Source: Azospira restricta (GTDB lineage Bacteria; Pseudomonadota; Gammaproteobacteria; Burkholderiales; Rhodocyclaceae). From it: 64,000 bases of DNA. Under the pieces are notes generated by a model. It did not search any database and was not told where the DNA came from. It was given only the letters and a program-made list of their open reading frames with translations. The first letter of the stretch is position 1; every line of letters begins with the position of its first letter. Where the stretch lies: contig NZ_CP064781.1 in NCBI RefSeq assembly GCF_016858125.1, positions 1,621,501-1,685,500 of the forward strand, in the 5' to 3' direction. Positions 46,834-56,547 of the stretch are shown piece by piece. Both the position numbers and the translations under genes were made by a program.

Positions 46834-48119
46834 GCGCCGCGCAGGCGTCCGCCTGGGGCAACCTCGGCTGGCCGCCGGCGGCGGAAATCCGCCGCGTCGA
46901 CACGCGCGACGCCGACCTGCCGGCGGTCGCCGGCACGCTGCTGCCCTACGGCAACGGCCGCAGCTACGGCGACAGCTGCCTCAACCCCGGCGGCACGCTG
47001 CTGGCGACGCGCGGGCTCGACCGCTTCATCGCCTTCGACGCCGACACCGGGGTGCTCGCCTGCGAGGCCGGTGTGCTGCTCGCCGAGATCCTCGACCTGG
47101 TGGTGCCGCGCGGCTGGTTCCTGCCGGTGACGCCGGGCACCCGCTACGTCACCGTCGCCGGCGCCATCGCCAACGACGTGCACGGCAAGAACCACCATGC
47201 CGGCGGCGCCTTCGGCGCGCATGTGCGTTCGTTCGAGCTCTTGCGCTCGGACGGTTCGCGCCGGCGCTGCTCGCCCGCGGAAAACGCCGACTGGTTTGCG
47301 GCGACCGTCGGCGGCCTCGGCCTGACCGGCCTCGTCACGCAGGCCGAGCTGCAGCTGAAGCGCATCGCCGGCAATGCGATCGCCGTGCGCAACGTGCGCT
47401 TTTCCGGCCTCGACGAGTTCTTCGCGCTGAATGCCGAGGCCGAGCGCGAGCACGAATACGCGGTGGCCTGGATCGACTGCCTGGCGAAGACGCCGCGCGG
47501 CGTGCTGATGGGCGGCGACCATGCCGACGCCGACCTGCCGGCGCCGCGCGGCGGCAGGAACGTACCGCTGACGCCGCCGCTGTCGCTGATCAACCACGCC
47601 AGCCTCGCCGCCTTCAACGCCGCCTATTACGGCAAGCCGTGGCCGGCGGCGCAGACGGTGCATTACCGGCCGTACTTCTACCCGCTCGATGCGGTCGGCC
47701 ACTGGAACCGGATCTACGGGCCGCGCGGCTTCTACCAGTACCAGTCGGTGGTGCCGCCGGCGGCGGCGCGCGCGGCGACCGGCGAGATGCTGGCGGCGAT
47801 CGCAGGGAGCGGCCAGGGGTCCTTCCTCGCCGTGCTGAAGAACTTCGGCGCGCGGTCCTCGTCCGGCCTGCTCTCGTTCCCGATGGCCGGGACCACGCTG
47901 GCGCTCGACTTCCCCAACCACGGCGCGGCGACGCTCGACCTGTTCGCGCGCCTCGACGCGATCGTGCGTGCCGCCGGCGGCCGCCTCTACCCGGCCAAGG
48001 ATGCGCGCATGCCGGCGGCGATGTTCCGCGCCGGCTATCCGCGGCTGGCCGAATTCACGTCCTACGTCGACCCGAAGTTCTCGTCCGGCTTCTGGCGGCG
48101 CGTCATGGAGAACAACTAG
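46830..48119 (+). CDS. DprE1-like FAD-linked oxidase (polyprenylphosphoryl-ribose 2'-oxidase)
   Basis: 429 residues (M. tuberculosis DprE1 461). The FAD domain has YGNGRSYGDSCLN and VHGKNHHAGGAFGAHV; H118 matches the flavin-contacting His of DprE1, and K390 in YPAKDAR matches its catalytic Lys 418. DprE1 oxidises the 2'-OH of polyprenyl-phosphoryl-ribose to the keto intermediate of arabinose epimerisation. LSFPMAGTTLALDFP aligns with the mycobacterial block containing Cys387, but the residue here is Ala358. GTG start, GTGA overlap with the flippase gene; the DprE2-like gene follows 3 nt later. Confidence 0.87.
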   Translation: MSAAQASAWGNLGWPPAAEIRRVDTRDADLPAVAGTLLPYGNGRSYGDSCLNPGGTLLATRGLDRFIAFDADTGVLACEAGVLLAEILDLVVPRGWFLPVTPGTRYVTVAGAIANDVHGKNHHAGGAFGAHVRSFELLRSDGSRRRCSPAENADWFAATVGGLGLTGLVTQAELQLKRIAGNAIAVRNVRFSGLDEFFALNAEAEREHEYAVAWIDCLAKTPRGVLMGGDHADADLPAPRGGRNVPLTPPLSLINHASLAAFNAAYYGKPWPAAQTVHYRPYFYPLDAVGHWNRIYGPRGFYQYQSVVPPAAARAATGEMLAAIAGSGQGSFLAVLKNFGARSSSGLLSFPMAGTTLALDFPNHGAATLDLFARLDAIVRAAGGRLYPAKDARMPAAMFRAGYPRLAEFTSYVDPKFSSGFWRRVMENN

Positions 48120-48122
48120 AAA

Positions 48123-48860
48123 ATGCAGAAGATCCTGATCGTCGGCGCCGCCTCGGCCATCGCCGAAGCGGCGGCCCGCCAGTGGGCCGGCCGCGGCGCC
48201 GCGCTGTTCCTCGTCGCGCGCAATGCGGCGAAGCTCGAGGCGATCGCCGCCGACCTCAAGGTGCGCGGCGCGGCGGCGGTGTCCACCCACGTCATGGACG
48301 CCACCGACACCGCCGCGCACGCGGCGATGCTCGATGCCGCGCTCGCCGCCCTCGGCGGCCTCGACGTGGCGCTGATCGCGCACGGCACGCTGCCCGACCA
48401 GAAGGCCTGCGAGGCCTCGGTCGAGCTGACGCTGAGGGAGATCGACAACAACGGCCTGTCGGTGATCGCGCTGGCGACGCGGCTGGCCAACCTGCTCGAG
48501 GCGCAGGGCCGCGGCACGATCGCAGTGATCGGCTCGGTCGCCGGCGATCGCGGCCGGCAGAGCAACTACGTCTATGGCGCCGCCAAGGGACTGGTCGCGC
48601 GCTTCTTCGAGGGACTGCGCAACCGGCTGGCGAAGGCGGGCGTGCAGGTGCTGACGGTGAAGCCCGGCTTCGTCGATACGCCGATGACCGCGGCCTTCCC
48701 GAAGGGCGCGTTGTGGGCGCAGCCGGAACAGGTCGCGCGCGGCATCGTCGCCGCCATCGACCGCCGCAAGGACGAGGTCTACCTGCCCGGCTTCTGGCGG
48801 CTGATCATGCTGGTCATCCGCCACATCCCGGAGCGGATCTTCAAGCGCCTGTCGCTGTAA
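48123..48860 (+). CDS. DprE2-like SDR reductase
   Basis: 245 residues, a short-chain dehydrogenase. ILIVGAASAIAEAAARQWA binds the cofactor; the catalytic set is S138, Y151 and K155 in GSVAGDRGRQSNYVYGAAK, closely resembling mycobacterial DprE2, which reduces the keto sugar to polyprenyl-phosphoryl-arabinose. A hydrophobic C-terminus (FWRLIMLVIRHIPERIFKRL) may hold it at the membrane. It starts 3 nt after the DprE1-like gene. Its last 20 nt overlap the end of the convergent GGDEF-EAL gene. Confidence 0.87.
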   Translation: MQKILIVGAASAIAEAAARQWAGRGAALFLVARNAAKLEAIAADLKVRGAAAVSTHVMDATDTAAHAAMLDAALAALGGLDVALIAHGTLPDQKACEASVELTLREIDNNGLSVIALATRLANLLEAQGRGTIAVIGSVAGDRGRQSNYVYGAAKGLVARFFEGLRNRLAKAGVQVLTVKPGFVDTPMTAAFPKGALWAQPEQVARGIVAAIDRRKDEVYLPGFWRLIMLVIRHIPERIFKRLSL

Positions 48861-51390
48861 GCGGCACGCCGCCGCGTTCGTCGTTGGCGGCGACGCCGAG
48901 GCGGCGCACCAGCTGGCCGAGCTCGCCGTCGCGCATCGGGCGGCCGGTGAGGTAGCCCTGGACGACGTCGCAGCGCTCGCGGCGCAGGAATTCGAGCTGG
49001 AAGTCGTGCTCGACGCCCTCGGCGACCGTCGCCAGGTTCAGGCTGCGCGCCAGCCCGATGATCGCGCGCACGATCGCGCCGTTGTCCTGCCCGCCATCGA
49101 GGTCGTCGATGAACGAGCGGTCGATCTTCAGCTTGTCCACCGGCAGCCGGCGCAGGTAGCTGAGCGAGGAATAGCCGGTGCCGAAGTCGTCGATCGAGAT
49201 CTGTACGCCGATCGCGCGCAGCTCCTGCAGGCGCTCGATCGCCGCCGACGCCTTCATGATCACCGACTCGGTGATCTCCAGCTCGATGCAGTGCGCCGGT
49301 ACGCCCGAGGCGCGGATCGTGTCGCCGACCGCGGCGGCGAAGCCGGGGTGCTCCAGCTGGCGCACCGAGATGTTGATCGCCATCTTCGGCGGCGCCTCGC
49401 CGGCGGCGATCAGCCGCGCCATCGTCGCGCAGGCTTCCTTCAGCACCCATTCGCCGACCTCGACGATGGCGCCGCATTCCTCGGCCAGCGGGATGAAGCG
49501 GGTCGGCGCGACGGCGCCGTGCGCCGGCCGCGTCCAGCGCACCAGCGCCTCGACGCCGACCAGCTCGCCGCTGGCGATGTCGAACTGCGGCTGGTATTCG
49601 AGGAACAGCTCCTTCTGCAGCACCGCGTCGCGCAGCAGCGCCTCCAGCATCAGCCGTTCGCGCGCCTGCTCGGTCAGCTCCGGCTGGTAGAAGTGGTAGC
49701 CCTTGCGCCCCTGCGCCTTGGCCTGGTACATCGCGGCGTCGGCGTTGCGCAGCAGCGTGTCGCCGTCGCGGCCGTCGGCCGGGAACAGCGCGATGCCGAT
49801 GCTGGCCGAGATCAGCAGCTCGTGCTCCTCGACCATGTAGCTGCGCGACAGCGTATTGACGATCTTGCGCGCGACGCCGGCGGCGTCCGGTGCCGTCGAC
49901 GAGGGCTCGAGGATGACCACGAACTCGTCGCCGCCGAGGCGGGCGACGGTGTCGGTGGCGCGCACGGTGCCGTCGAGGAGGCGCGCGACCATCACCAGCA
50001 GCTGGTCGCCGACGGCGTGGCCGAGGGTGTCGTTCACGTGCTTGAAGTTGTCGAGGTCGATGAACAGCAGCGCCCCCTGCAGCGGCGCGTCGGCGCAGCG
50101 CTGGAGCGTCTGCGCCAGGCGCGCGGTGAGCAGCGTGCGGTTGGGCAGGCCGGTCAGCGGGTCGTGGTGGGCCAGGTACTCGAGCTGGCGCTGCGAGGCG
50201 CGCACCTCCGAAATGTCGGCGAAAACGCCGACGTAGTGGGTCAGTTCCCCCTGGCCGTTGCGGATCGCCGAGATGCTCAGCCATTCCGGGTATTCCTCGC
50301 CGTCCTTGCGCCGGTTCCAGATCTCGCCGCGCCAGTTGCCGCTCTGCTCGATCGTCCGCCACATCTGGCCGTAGAACTCATCGTCGTGGCGCCCCGACTT
50401 CAGCACCGCAGGCGTCCTGCCCAGCACCTCGGCCTCGCTGTAGCCGGTGATTTCCTGGAAGGCGCGGTTGACGGCGAGGATGCGGCGCTCGGCATCGGTC
50501 ACGGTGATCCCCTCGCCCGAGCTCTCGAACACCTTCGACGACAGGCGCAGCTTCTCCTGCGCGCGCTCCAGCTCCTCGATGTGGTGGGTGAGCTGGGCGT
50601 TGGCCTCGCTCAGCTGCTGCGTGCGTTCCTCGACGCGCGATTCCAGCGTGCGGTTGGCGTCCTCGAGCGCCGCCTTCTGCTGCGTGATCAGCCGGTCGGC
50701 CTTGCGCACCGAGAAGAACAGCAGCAGGTAAATCGCCAGCGTCGGCAGCGCGACGTTCATGATCACCAGGCGCTGCGTGTCCTCCATCTGGTGGATCAGC
50801 GCGGTGACGTCGCTGTAGATCTCGACGACGCCCTCGATGCCGAAACGGGGATTGCGTACCGGCACGTAGGTGGACAGCAGGTCGCGGTCCTCGATCACAC
50901 CCTCGAAGGCGTCGAAACTGTCGCGGTGCGTCAGCTCGCTGATCGTGTCGCCCTGGCGCGCGCTGCGGAAGCCGGCATTCGCCGAATGGTCGGCGCCGAT
51001 CTGGCGGGCGTCGGAGGAGAAAATCACGCGGCCGGCGAGGTCGTAGATCTTCACCTTGGCGATCGTCGTGCCGGCGGCGAAGGCGGCGATCTCGCGCTGG
51101 ATCGCCGCGGTGCGCGGATCGGCGCGCAGCGCTTCGGCCGGCAGTTCGCCCGCCGTCATCATGAAGTCGCGGTGGCGGGGCCAGACGACGTTGCCGAGCA
51201 GCTGCGTCGACACGGCGTTCTGCGTCTCCGCCGCCGTCTGCAGCACGCCGGCGTTGTGCTTGCCGAAGACCCAGGTCATCAGCAGCGCGGCGACGGTCAG
51301 GCAGGCCAGGCTGACCAGCGCGAAGTGGCGGGTGAGGGCGATGCGCCGGGGCGGCGTACGTCGGGCAAGGTCGAGTCCGTGGGTCGTCAT
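48841..51390 (-). CDS. Membrane PAS-GGDEF-EAL c-di-GMP enzyme
   Basis: 849 residues. A transmembrane helix near residue 25 and another near 220 flank a periplasmic sensor domain; a coiled coil, a PAS/PAC domain (VTDAERRILAVNRAFQEITGY), GGDEF and EAL follow. GGDEF is intact (VARLGGDEFVVILE), as is EAL (EYQPQFDIASGELVGVEALVRW; DDFGTGYSSLSYLRRLPVDKLKIDRSF), so it may make and/or break c-di-GMP. ATG at 51390 is chosen because upstream codons lack a ribosome site. It overlaps the convergent SDR gene by 20 nt. Confidence 0.92.
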   Translation of the reverse strand: MTTHGLDLARRTPPRRIALTRHFALVSLACLTVAALLMTWVFGKHNAGVLQTAAETQNAVSTQLLGNVVWPRHRDFMMTAGELPAEALRADPRTAAIQREIAAFAAGTTIAKVKIYDLAGRVIFSSDARQIGADHSANAGFRSARQGDTISELTHRDSFDAFEGVIEDRDLLSTYVPVRNPRFGIEGVVEIYSDVTALIHQMEDTQRLVIMNVALPTLAIYLLLFFSVRKADRLITQQKAALEDANRTLESRVEERTQQLSEANAQLTHHIEELERAQEKLRLSSKVFESSGEGITVTDAERRILAVNRAFQEITGYSEAEVLGRTPAVLKSGRHDDEFYGQMWRTIEQSGNWRGEIWNRRKDGEEYPEWLSISAIRNGQGELTHYVGVFADISEVRASQRQLEYLAHHDPLTGLPNRTLLTARLAQTLQRCADAPLQGALLFIDLDNFKHVNDTLGHAVGDQLLVMVARLLDGTVRATDTVARLGGDEFVVILEPSSTAPDAAGVARKIVNTLSRSYMVEEHELLISASIGIALFPADGRDGDTLLRNADAAMYQAKAQGRKGYHFYQPELTEQARERLMLEALLRDAVLQKELFLEYQPQFDIASGELVGVEALVRWTRPAHGAVAPTRFIPLAEECGAIVEVGEWVLKEACATMARLIAAGEAPPKMAINISVRQLEHPGFAAAVGDTIRASGVPAHCIELEITESVIMKASAAIERLQELRAIGVQISIDDFGTGYSSLSYLRRLPVDKLKIDRSFIDDLDGGQDNGAIVRAIIGLARSLNLATVAEGVEHDFQLEFLRRERCDVVQGYLTGRPMRDGELGQLVRRLGVAANDERGGVPLTATGA

Positions 51391-51496
51391 GATGTTGTGC
51401 TTATTGGGGACAACGGAACTTCGTCGATGTCGGCGGGCTAGGTCAATGCCATAAATCAAAAACCTTACAACTTTTGTGGTTATTGCGCCGAAGGCA

Positions 51497-51522
51497 TGAA
51501 AAAAGCCGCCCGCGGGCGGCTT
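51497..51522 (-). terminator. Intrinsic terminator after the GST gene
   Basis: AAGCCGCCCG-CGGGCGGCTT is a self-complementary stem; on the minus strand it is followed by six T. It lies 19 nt past the GST stop. Confidence 0.8.
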
Positions 51523-51541
51523 GGTCGTCGGCCGGAGCGGC

Positions 51542-52150
51542 TCAGGCCTGCGGCACCGTTTCCGCGAAGGACGGACGCTGCAACAGCTTGTCGTACAGCC
51601 GGGCGAGGTTGGGGTGGGTTTCCTGCCAGCCGATGTCGGCGAAGCGGAAGGCCAGGTAGCCGAGCGCGGTGCCGACGGCGATATCGGCCAGCGAGAAATG
51701 GGTGCCCATGCAGTGGGCGTTCTCGCCGAGCTCCTCGGCCATGAATTCGAGACCCTTCACGATCTTGCCGCGCTGGCGCTCGACGGTGGCCTTGTCCTGC
51801 AGCTTGGCCGGGCGCTTGCCCTCGAGGAAGGCGGCCGAGGCGGCGTCGCAGATGCCGTCGGCCAGCGCCTCCCAGCGCTTGACCAGGATGCGCTCGCGGT
51901 TCGGCGCCGGCATCAGCTTGTTGTTCGGGGTGACGTTGTCGAGGTACTCGACGATCACGCGCGAGTCGAAAAGCACCGTCTCGTCATCGAGGATGAGCAC
52001 CGGAATCTTGCCCAGCGGATTGTAGTTGGCTACCTGACTGTCGGCATTCCACGGCGAGTCGAGTTCGAAGTCATACTCGATCTTCTTTTCGGCCAGGACG
52101 ATGCGTGCCTTGCGCACGTATGGACTGGTCAATGATCCGATCAGTTTCAT
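51542..52150 (-). CDS. Glutathione S-transferase family protein (YibF-like)
   Basis: 202 residues, the usual GST length. The thioredoxin-like N-terminal half begins MKLIGSLTSPYVRKARIVLAEKKIEY with the NPLGKIPVLILDDE cis-Pro region and DSRVIVEYLD; the helical half has FSLADIAVGTALGYL. It probably binds glutathione; no detoxification substrate is indicated. It is divergent from purB, with a 113-nt gap. Confidence 0.9.
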   Translation of the reverse strand: MKLIGSLTSPYVRKARIVLAEKKIEYDFELDSPWNADSQVANYNPLGKIPVLILDDETVLFDSRVIVEYLDNVTPNNKLMPAPNRERILVKRWEALADGICDAASAAFLEGKRPAKLQDKATVERQRGKIVKGLEFMAEELGENAHCMGTHFSLADIAVGTALGYLAFRFADIGWQETHPNLARLYDKLLQRPSFAETVPQA

Positions 52151-52185
52151 CTAGTTCTCGTACGGTGTTGGGAGGCGAATTATAG

Positions 52186-53631
<1,446 letters not shown>

Positions 53632-53642
53632 GGGGAACCGAC

Positions 53643-53963
53643 ATGTCGCAATTCCAGGCCAACCTGAAGAAGCTGCCGGGCATCTCGCACCTGGCGGCGC
53701 TGAACCTGCTCGACGCCGCCGGCAACGTCGTCGCCACGATCGAGAACAAGGCCGGCAGCCAGGGCTCGCTGTCGGTCTACAACCACCTCGGCCAGACCTA
53801 CGGCGCGATCACGCCGGACGCGGCGAAGAAGGGGCTCGAACTCTACGCCGAGCACACCGAGGACGCGCGCCTGCATCCGGGCAAGCACCCGAACATCGAC
53901 CGGCTGTTCGAGGTCGCCGAGCAGAAGGCGACGCTGCGCGTGAAGCACGTTTTCGCGGTCTGA
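53643..53963 (+). CDS. Small conserved hypothetical protein (possibly DUF2322)
   Basis: 106 residues, soluble, no signal peptide. NLKKLPGISHLAALNLLDAAGNVVATIENKAGSQGSLSVYNHL reads like a short beta-rich fold, followed by a helical part ending LRVKHVFAV. I believe it matches the DUF2322 family of proteobacteria, from memory. It sits 11 nt after purB and is probably cotranscribed. Function unknown. Confidence 0.78.
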   Translation: MSQFQANLKKLPGISHLAALNLLDAAGNVVATIENKAGSQGSLSVYNHLGQTYGAITPDAAKKGLELYAEHTEDARLHPGKHPNIDRLFEVAEQKATLRVKHVFAV

Positions 53964-53979
53964 TCGGCCGCAGGCAGGA

Positions 53980-54020
53980 GAAAGCCCCCGGCGCTCGCGG
54001 TGCCGGGGGCTTTCTTTTTC
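53980..54020 (+). terminator. Strong intrinsic terminator after the purB operon
   Basis: GAAAGCCCCCGGC (53980-53992) pairs with GCCGGGGGCTTTC (54002-54014), followed by TTTTTC. Confidence 0.88.
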
Positions 54021-54029
54021 TCGGGTTAG

Positions 54030-55075
54030 TCGCCGTTACACGCCTGCTGACAAGCCATAATCGGCCGATCTGGTGAGGGGCTGGAGGCGGAGTCCGGCGT
54101 AAAGGGGACGGTCGGAGATTCGAAAAGCGGATGGTCAACGGTTGAAACCACCATCCTGCGCGGCTTTTCGCGTAGGTCCGGTGGAATGATGGGTCGCGCT
54201 AGTATTTATCAATTTCCAACGTCTTGTTGCAATGCTGCCCGGCTCCATACAGATCGGGGAAGAGAGTAATGTGGTTGATGTTCATCTTGTTGAGTGTCCT
54301 TAGGCACTCACCACGCTCTTTTTCCGGGAAAACCAATTTTAATAGCACGCCTGATCTATCACCGGAAAAATGCTGTTGAATCCAGCCGTCGACGGTCATG
54401 CCTAGCGGCGCTCGGGTAAAAAGGCCGCTTTGGCTTACCAATCGCGCATTTTCATCTTGGTGCGGTCGGACTACTTCAAGTAGCGGAGGTCGTCCCTCGC
54501 CTTTATGCGCCTCTCGAAGCTCCTGATTCTTCTTAGTGCTGGGATTCAGGGCCCAGACCGCACGTTTTCCTGAAGTAGGCTTCTGAGGCTTCTCGAATGC
54601 AAAGTACAGCGCTACGAAAGGTGACTCAGTCCAATCCAAGAGAGGGGTAGCTAGCCCATGATGTTGCCCAAGAGCCCACCATTCGTTTTCGTCCTCAATG
54701 CGCGAAGGGTTGGCACCTCGACGGCCCCGCACGGCATATTTAAAGTTATGCAAATGAGATGTTGCAAGCCGCGGGCGGTGGGAGGGGGGTTTTGCTCGAA
54801 GGAGGCGATCTAGGCTTGACTCTAACCTCCATGCAGAGTCGCGCTGACCTCTCCACACGTAGTGAGCGTAGTCAAGCATCTCTTGGCGAACATAGTCATG
54901 GAAGTACTTCCATGACGAGAATTCCACCTCCCAGAGGCCATCACCTATATGTTGTTCTATCCAGCGTGGAGTTTTAGACATACGTATCCCGATTGCGAGT
55001 CAAAAATTATAGGGGCCAGACTCGGAATTTCGCACTACGCCGCCACCGGAGCACCAACTGCCGGACTTTTGAGTC
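54030..55075 (-). other. AT-rich island with a single FRG-domain gene
   Basis: Between the purB terminator and the phenylacetate-CoA ligase stop, composition shifts to about half A+T, then reverts. It holds the FRG gene plus about 170 nt on the left and 100 nt on the right. Both flanks contain odd GC/AT-mixed segments (GGGGCCAGACTCGGAATTTC at 55012-55031) that could be ends of a lost element; I find no transposase or clear terminal repeat. Confidence 0.6.
54199..54981 (-). CDS. FRG-domain protein, probably horizontally acquired
   Basis: 260 residues, soluble. The FRG-domain blocks are visible: HYVWRGQRDSAWRLESSLDR near residue 40 and LGQHHGLATPLLDWTESPFVALYFAF near residue 105, with WALGQHHG the best-conserved part. 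FRG domains are found in many solitary bacterial genes, including ones in defence islands; the biochemical activity is not established. Codon use is clearly unlike the neighbours. ATG at 54981. No partner gene is adjacent. Confidence 0.85.
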   Translation of the reverse strand: MSKTPRWIEQHIGDGLWEVEFSSWKYFHDYVRQEMLDYAHYVWRGQRDSAWRLESSLDRLLRAKPPSHRPRLATSHLHNFKYAVRGRRGANPSRIEDENEWWALGQHHGLATPLLDWTESPFVALYFAFEKPQKPTSGKRAVWALNPSTKKNQELREAHKGEGRPPLLEVVRPHQDENARLVSQSGLFTRAPLGMTVDGWIQQHFSGDRSGVLLKLVFPEKERGECLRTLNKMNINHITLFPDLYGAGQHCNKTLEIDKY

Positions 55076-55079
55076 GAGC

Positions 55080-56387
55080 CTAGACTGCCCGCTTGTCGAT
55101 CACCCGCCGCGCCTTCCCCTCCGGCCGCGGCAGATGCCCCGGGTCGAGGATGCTGACGCGCGTGGTGACGCCGAGCCAGCCCTTGATCTCGTGCTGCAGG
55201 CCCTTCGCCGTTGCCTGCTTCATCTCGCCGCTGGCGTGCGCGAATTCCGGCTTCACCTCGACCAGCACCTCCATCTGGTCGAGCGGTCCCTCGCGGAAGA
55301 CTTCGAGCAGGTAGTGGCCGGAGAGCTGCGGCTGCTTCAGGATCAGTTCCTCGATGTGGCCGGGGAAGAGGTTCACGCCGCGGATGATCAGCATGTCGTC
55401 GGAACGCGCGGCGACCTTGCTCATGCGGCGGAACGCGCGCGCCGTCGGCGGCAGCAGGCGGGCGAGGTCGCGCGTGCGGTAGCGGATCACCGGCAGCGCT
55501 TCCTTGGTCAGCGAGGTGAACACCAGCTCGCCGGCCTCGCCGTCGGGCAGCACCCGGCCACTTTCCGGGTCGATGATCTCGGGGTAGAAGTGGTCCTCCC
55601 AGATCACCGGGCCGTCCTTCGCTTCGATGCACTCGCAGGCGACGCCCGGGCCGACCACTTCCGAGAGGCCGTAGAGGTCCATCGCGTCGATGCCCAGGCG
55701 CGTCTGGATCTCGCTGCGCATGCCTTCGCCCCACGGTTCGGCGCCGAAGCAGCCGAGGCGCAGGCTGCACGCCGCCGGGTCGAGGCCCTGGCGGACGAAT
55801 TCGTCGGCGACGTTGAGCGCATACGACGGGGTGGCGACGATCATCGTCGGCTTGAAGTCGCGGATCAGCTGCACCTGCTTCGCGGTCTGCCCGCCACCCA
55901 TCGGGATCACCGTGCAGCCGAGGCGCTCGGCGCCGTAATGGACGCCGAAGCCGCCGGTAAAGAGGCCGTAGGCGTGGGCGATCTGCACGATGTCGTCGGG
56001 GCCGGCGCCGGCGGCCCGGAGGGAACGGGCCATGACGCCGGCCCACATGTCGAGGTCGTTCCTCGTGTAGCCGACGACCGTCTGCTTGCCGGTGGTGCCG
56101 CTGGAGGCGTGGATGCGCACGACCTCCTTCAGCGGCACCGCGAACATCCCGTAGGGGTAGTGGTCGCGCAGGTCCTGCTTGGTCGTGAACGGGAAGCGGG
56201 CGAGGTCGGCGAGCGTCTTCAGGTCGTCGGGATGCACGCCGGCGGCGTCGAACTTGGCGCGGTAGGCCGGGACCTTGGCGTAGGCGTGCGCCAGCGTCTG
56301 CTTCAGCCGCGCCGTCTGCAGCGCGACGATCTCGTCGCGGCTGGCGCGCTCGATGGGTTCAAGTGTCGTGTTCGGACCGGCCGTCAT
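55080..56387 (-). CDS. paaK: Phenylacetate--CoA ligase
   Basis: 435 residues, PaaK length. The adenylation loop is HASSGTTGKQTVVGYT; DLYGLSEVVGPGVACEC and YRTRDLARLLPP are family blocks, and the C-terminal domain ends with RPEGKARRVIDKR, with the catalytic Lys region. It activates phenylacetate (or a related aryl acid) with ATP and CoA for aerobic or anaerobic degradation. No other paa genes are near. ATG at 56387 is chosen over TTG at 56402. An FNR-like promoter lies upstream. Confidence 0.9.
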   Translation of the reverse strand: MTAGPNTTLEPIERASRDEIVALQTARLKQTLAHAYAKVPAYRAKFDAAGVHPDDLKTLADLARFPFTTKQDLRDHYPYGMFAVPLKEVVRIHASSGTTGKQTVVGYTRNDLDMWAGVMARSLRAAGAGPDDIVQIAHAYGLFTGGFGVHYGAERLGCTVIPMGGGQTAKQVQLIRDFKPTMIVATPSYALNVADEFVRQGLDPAACSLRLGCFGAEPWGEGMRSEIQTRLGIDAMDLYGLSEVVGPGVACECIEAKDGPVIWEDHFYPEIIDPESGRVLPDGEAGELVFTSLTKEALPVIRYRTRDLARLLPPTARAFRRMSKVAARSDDMLIIRGVNLFPGHIEELILKQPQLSGHYLLEVFREGPLDQMEVLVEVKPEFAHASGEMKQATAKGLQHEIKGWLGVTTRVSILDPGHLPRPEGKARRVIDKRAV

Positions 56388-56427
56388 GCAGGGCTCCCGC
56401 AAATCCGGGCAAGACCTTGCCCGCGAA

Positions 56428-56476
56428 AGGGGTAATCCTAGCCGCTGGCGCCGGCGCGGTGTTTGAGGCGGATCAA
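56428..56476 (-). promoter_or_regulatory. Candidate FNR/ANR class II promoter of paaK
   Basis: On the minus strand TTGAT-CCGC-CTCAA (56476-56463) matches the FNR consensus at nine of ten positions. TAGGAT (56440-56435) is a -10-like hexamer; a start at 56428 puts the box centre at -41.5. Confidence 0.55.
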
Positions 56477-56482
56477 GTCGCG

Positions 56483-56520
56483 AAAACGACGAAGGCGGGC
56501 AGTGGGAGCTGCCCGCCTTC
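56483..56520 (-). terminator. Intrinsic terminator of the queA-tgt-yajC-secDF operon
   Basis: A perfect 12-bp stem (GAAGGCGGGCAG with CTGCCCGCCTTC, 6-nt loop) 28 nt past the secF stop, followed on the minus strand by GTCGTTTTCG. Confidence 0.75.
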
Positions 56521-56547
56521 GCGGCATGCCGGGAGTCGGGGGGCGGA

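Noticed and set aside
51425-51475. Possible FNR-like site (GGTCAATG...AATCAA) upstream of the GGDEF-EAL gene
   Set aside because: Half-sites are present but not in a correctly spaced dyad.
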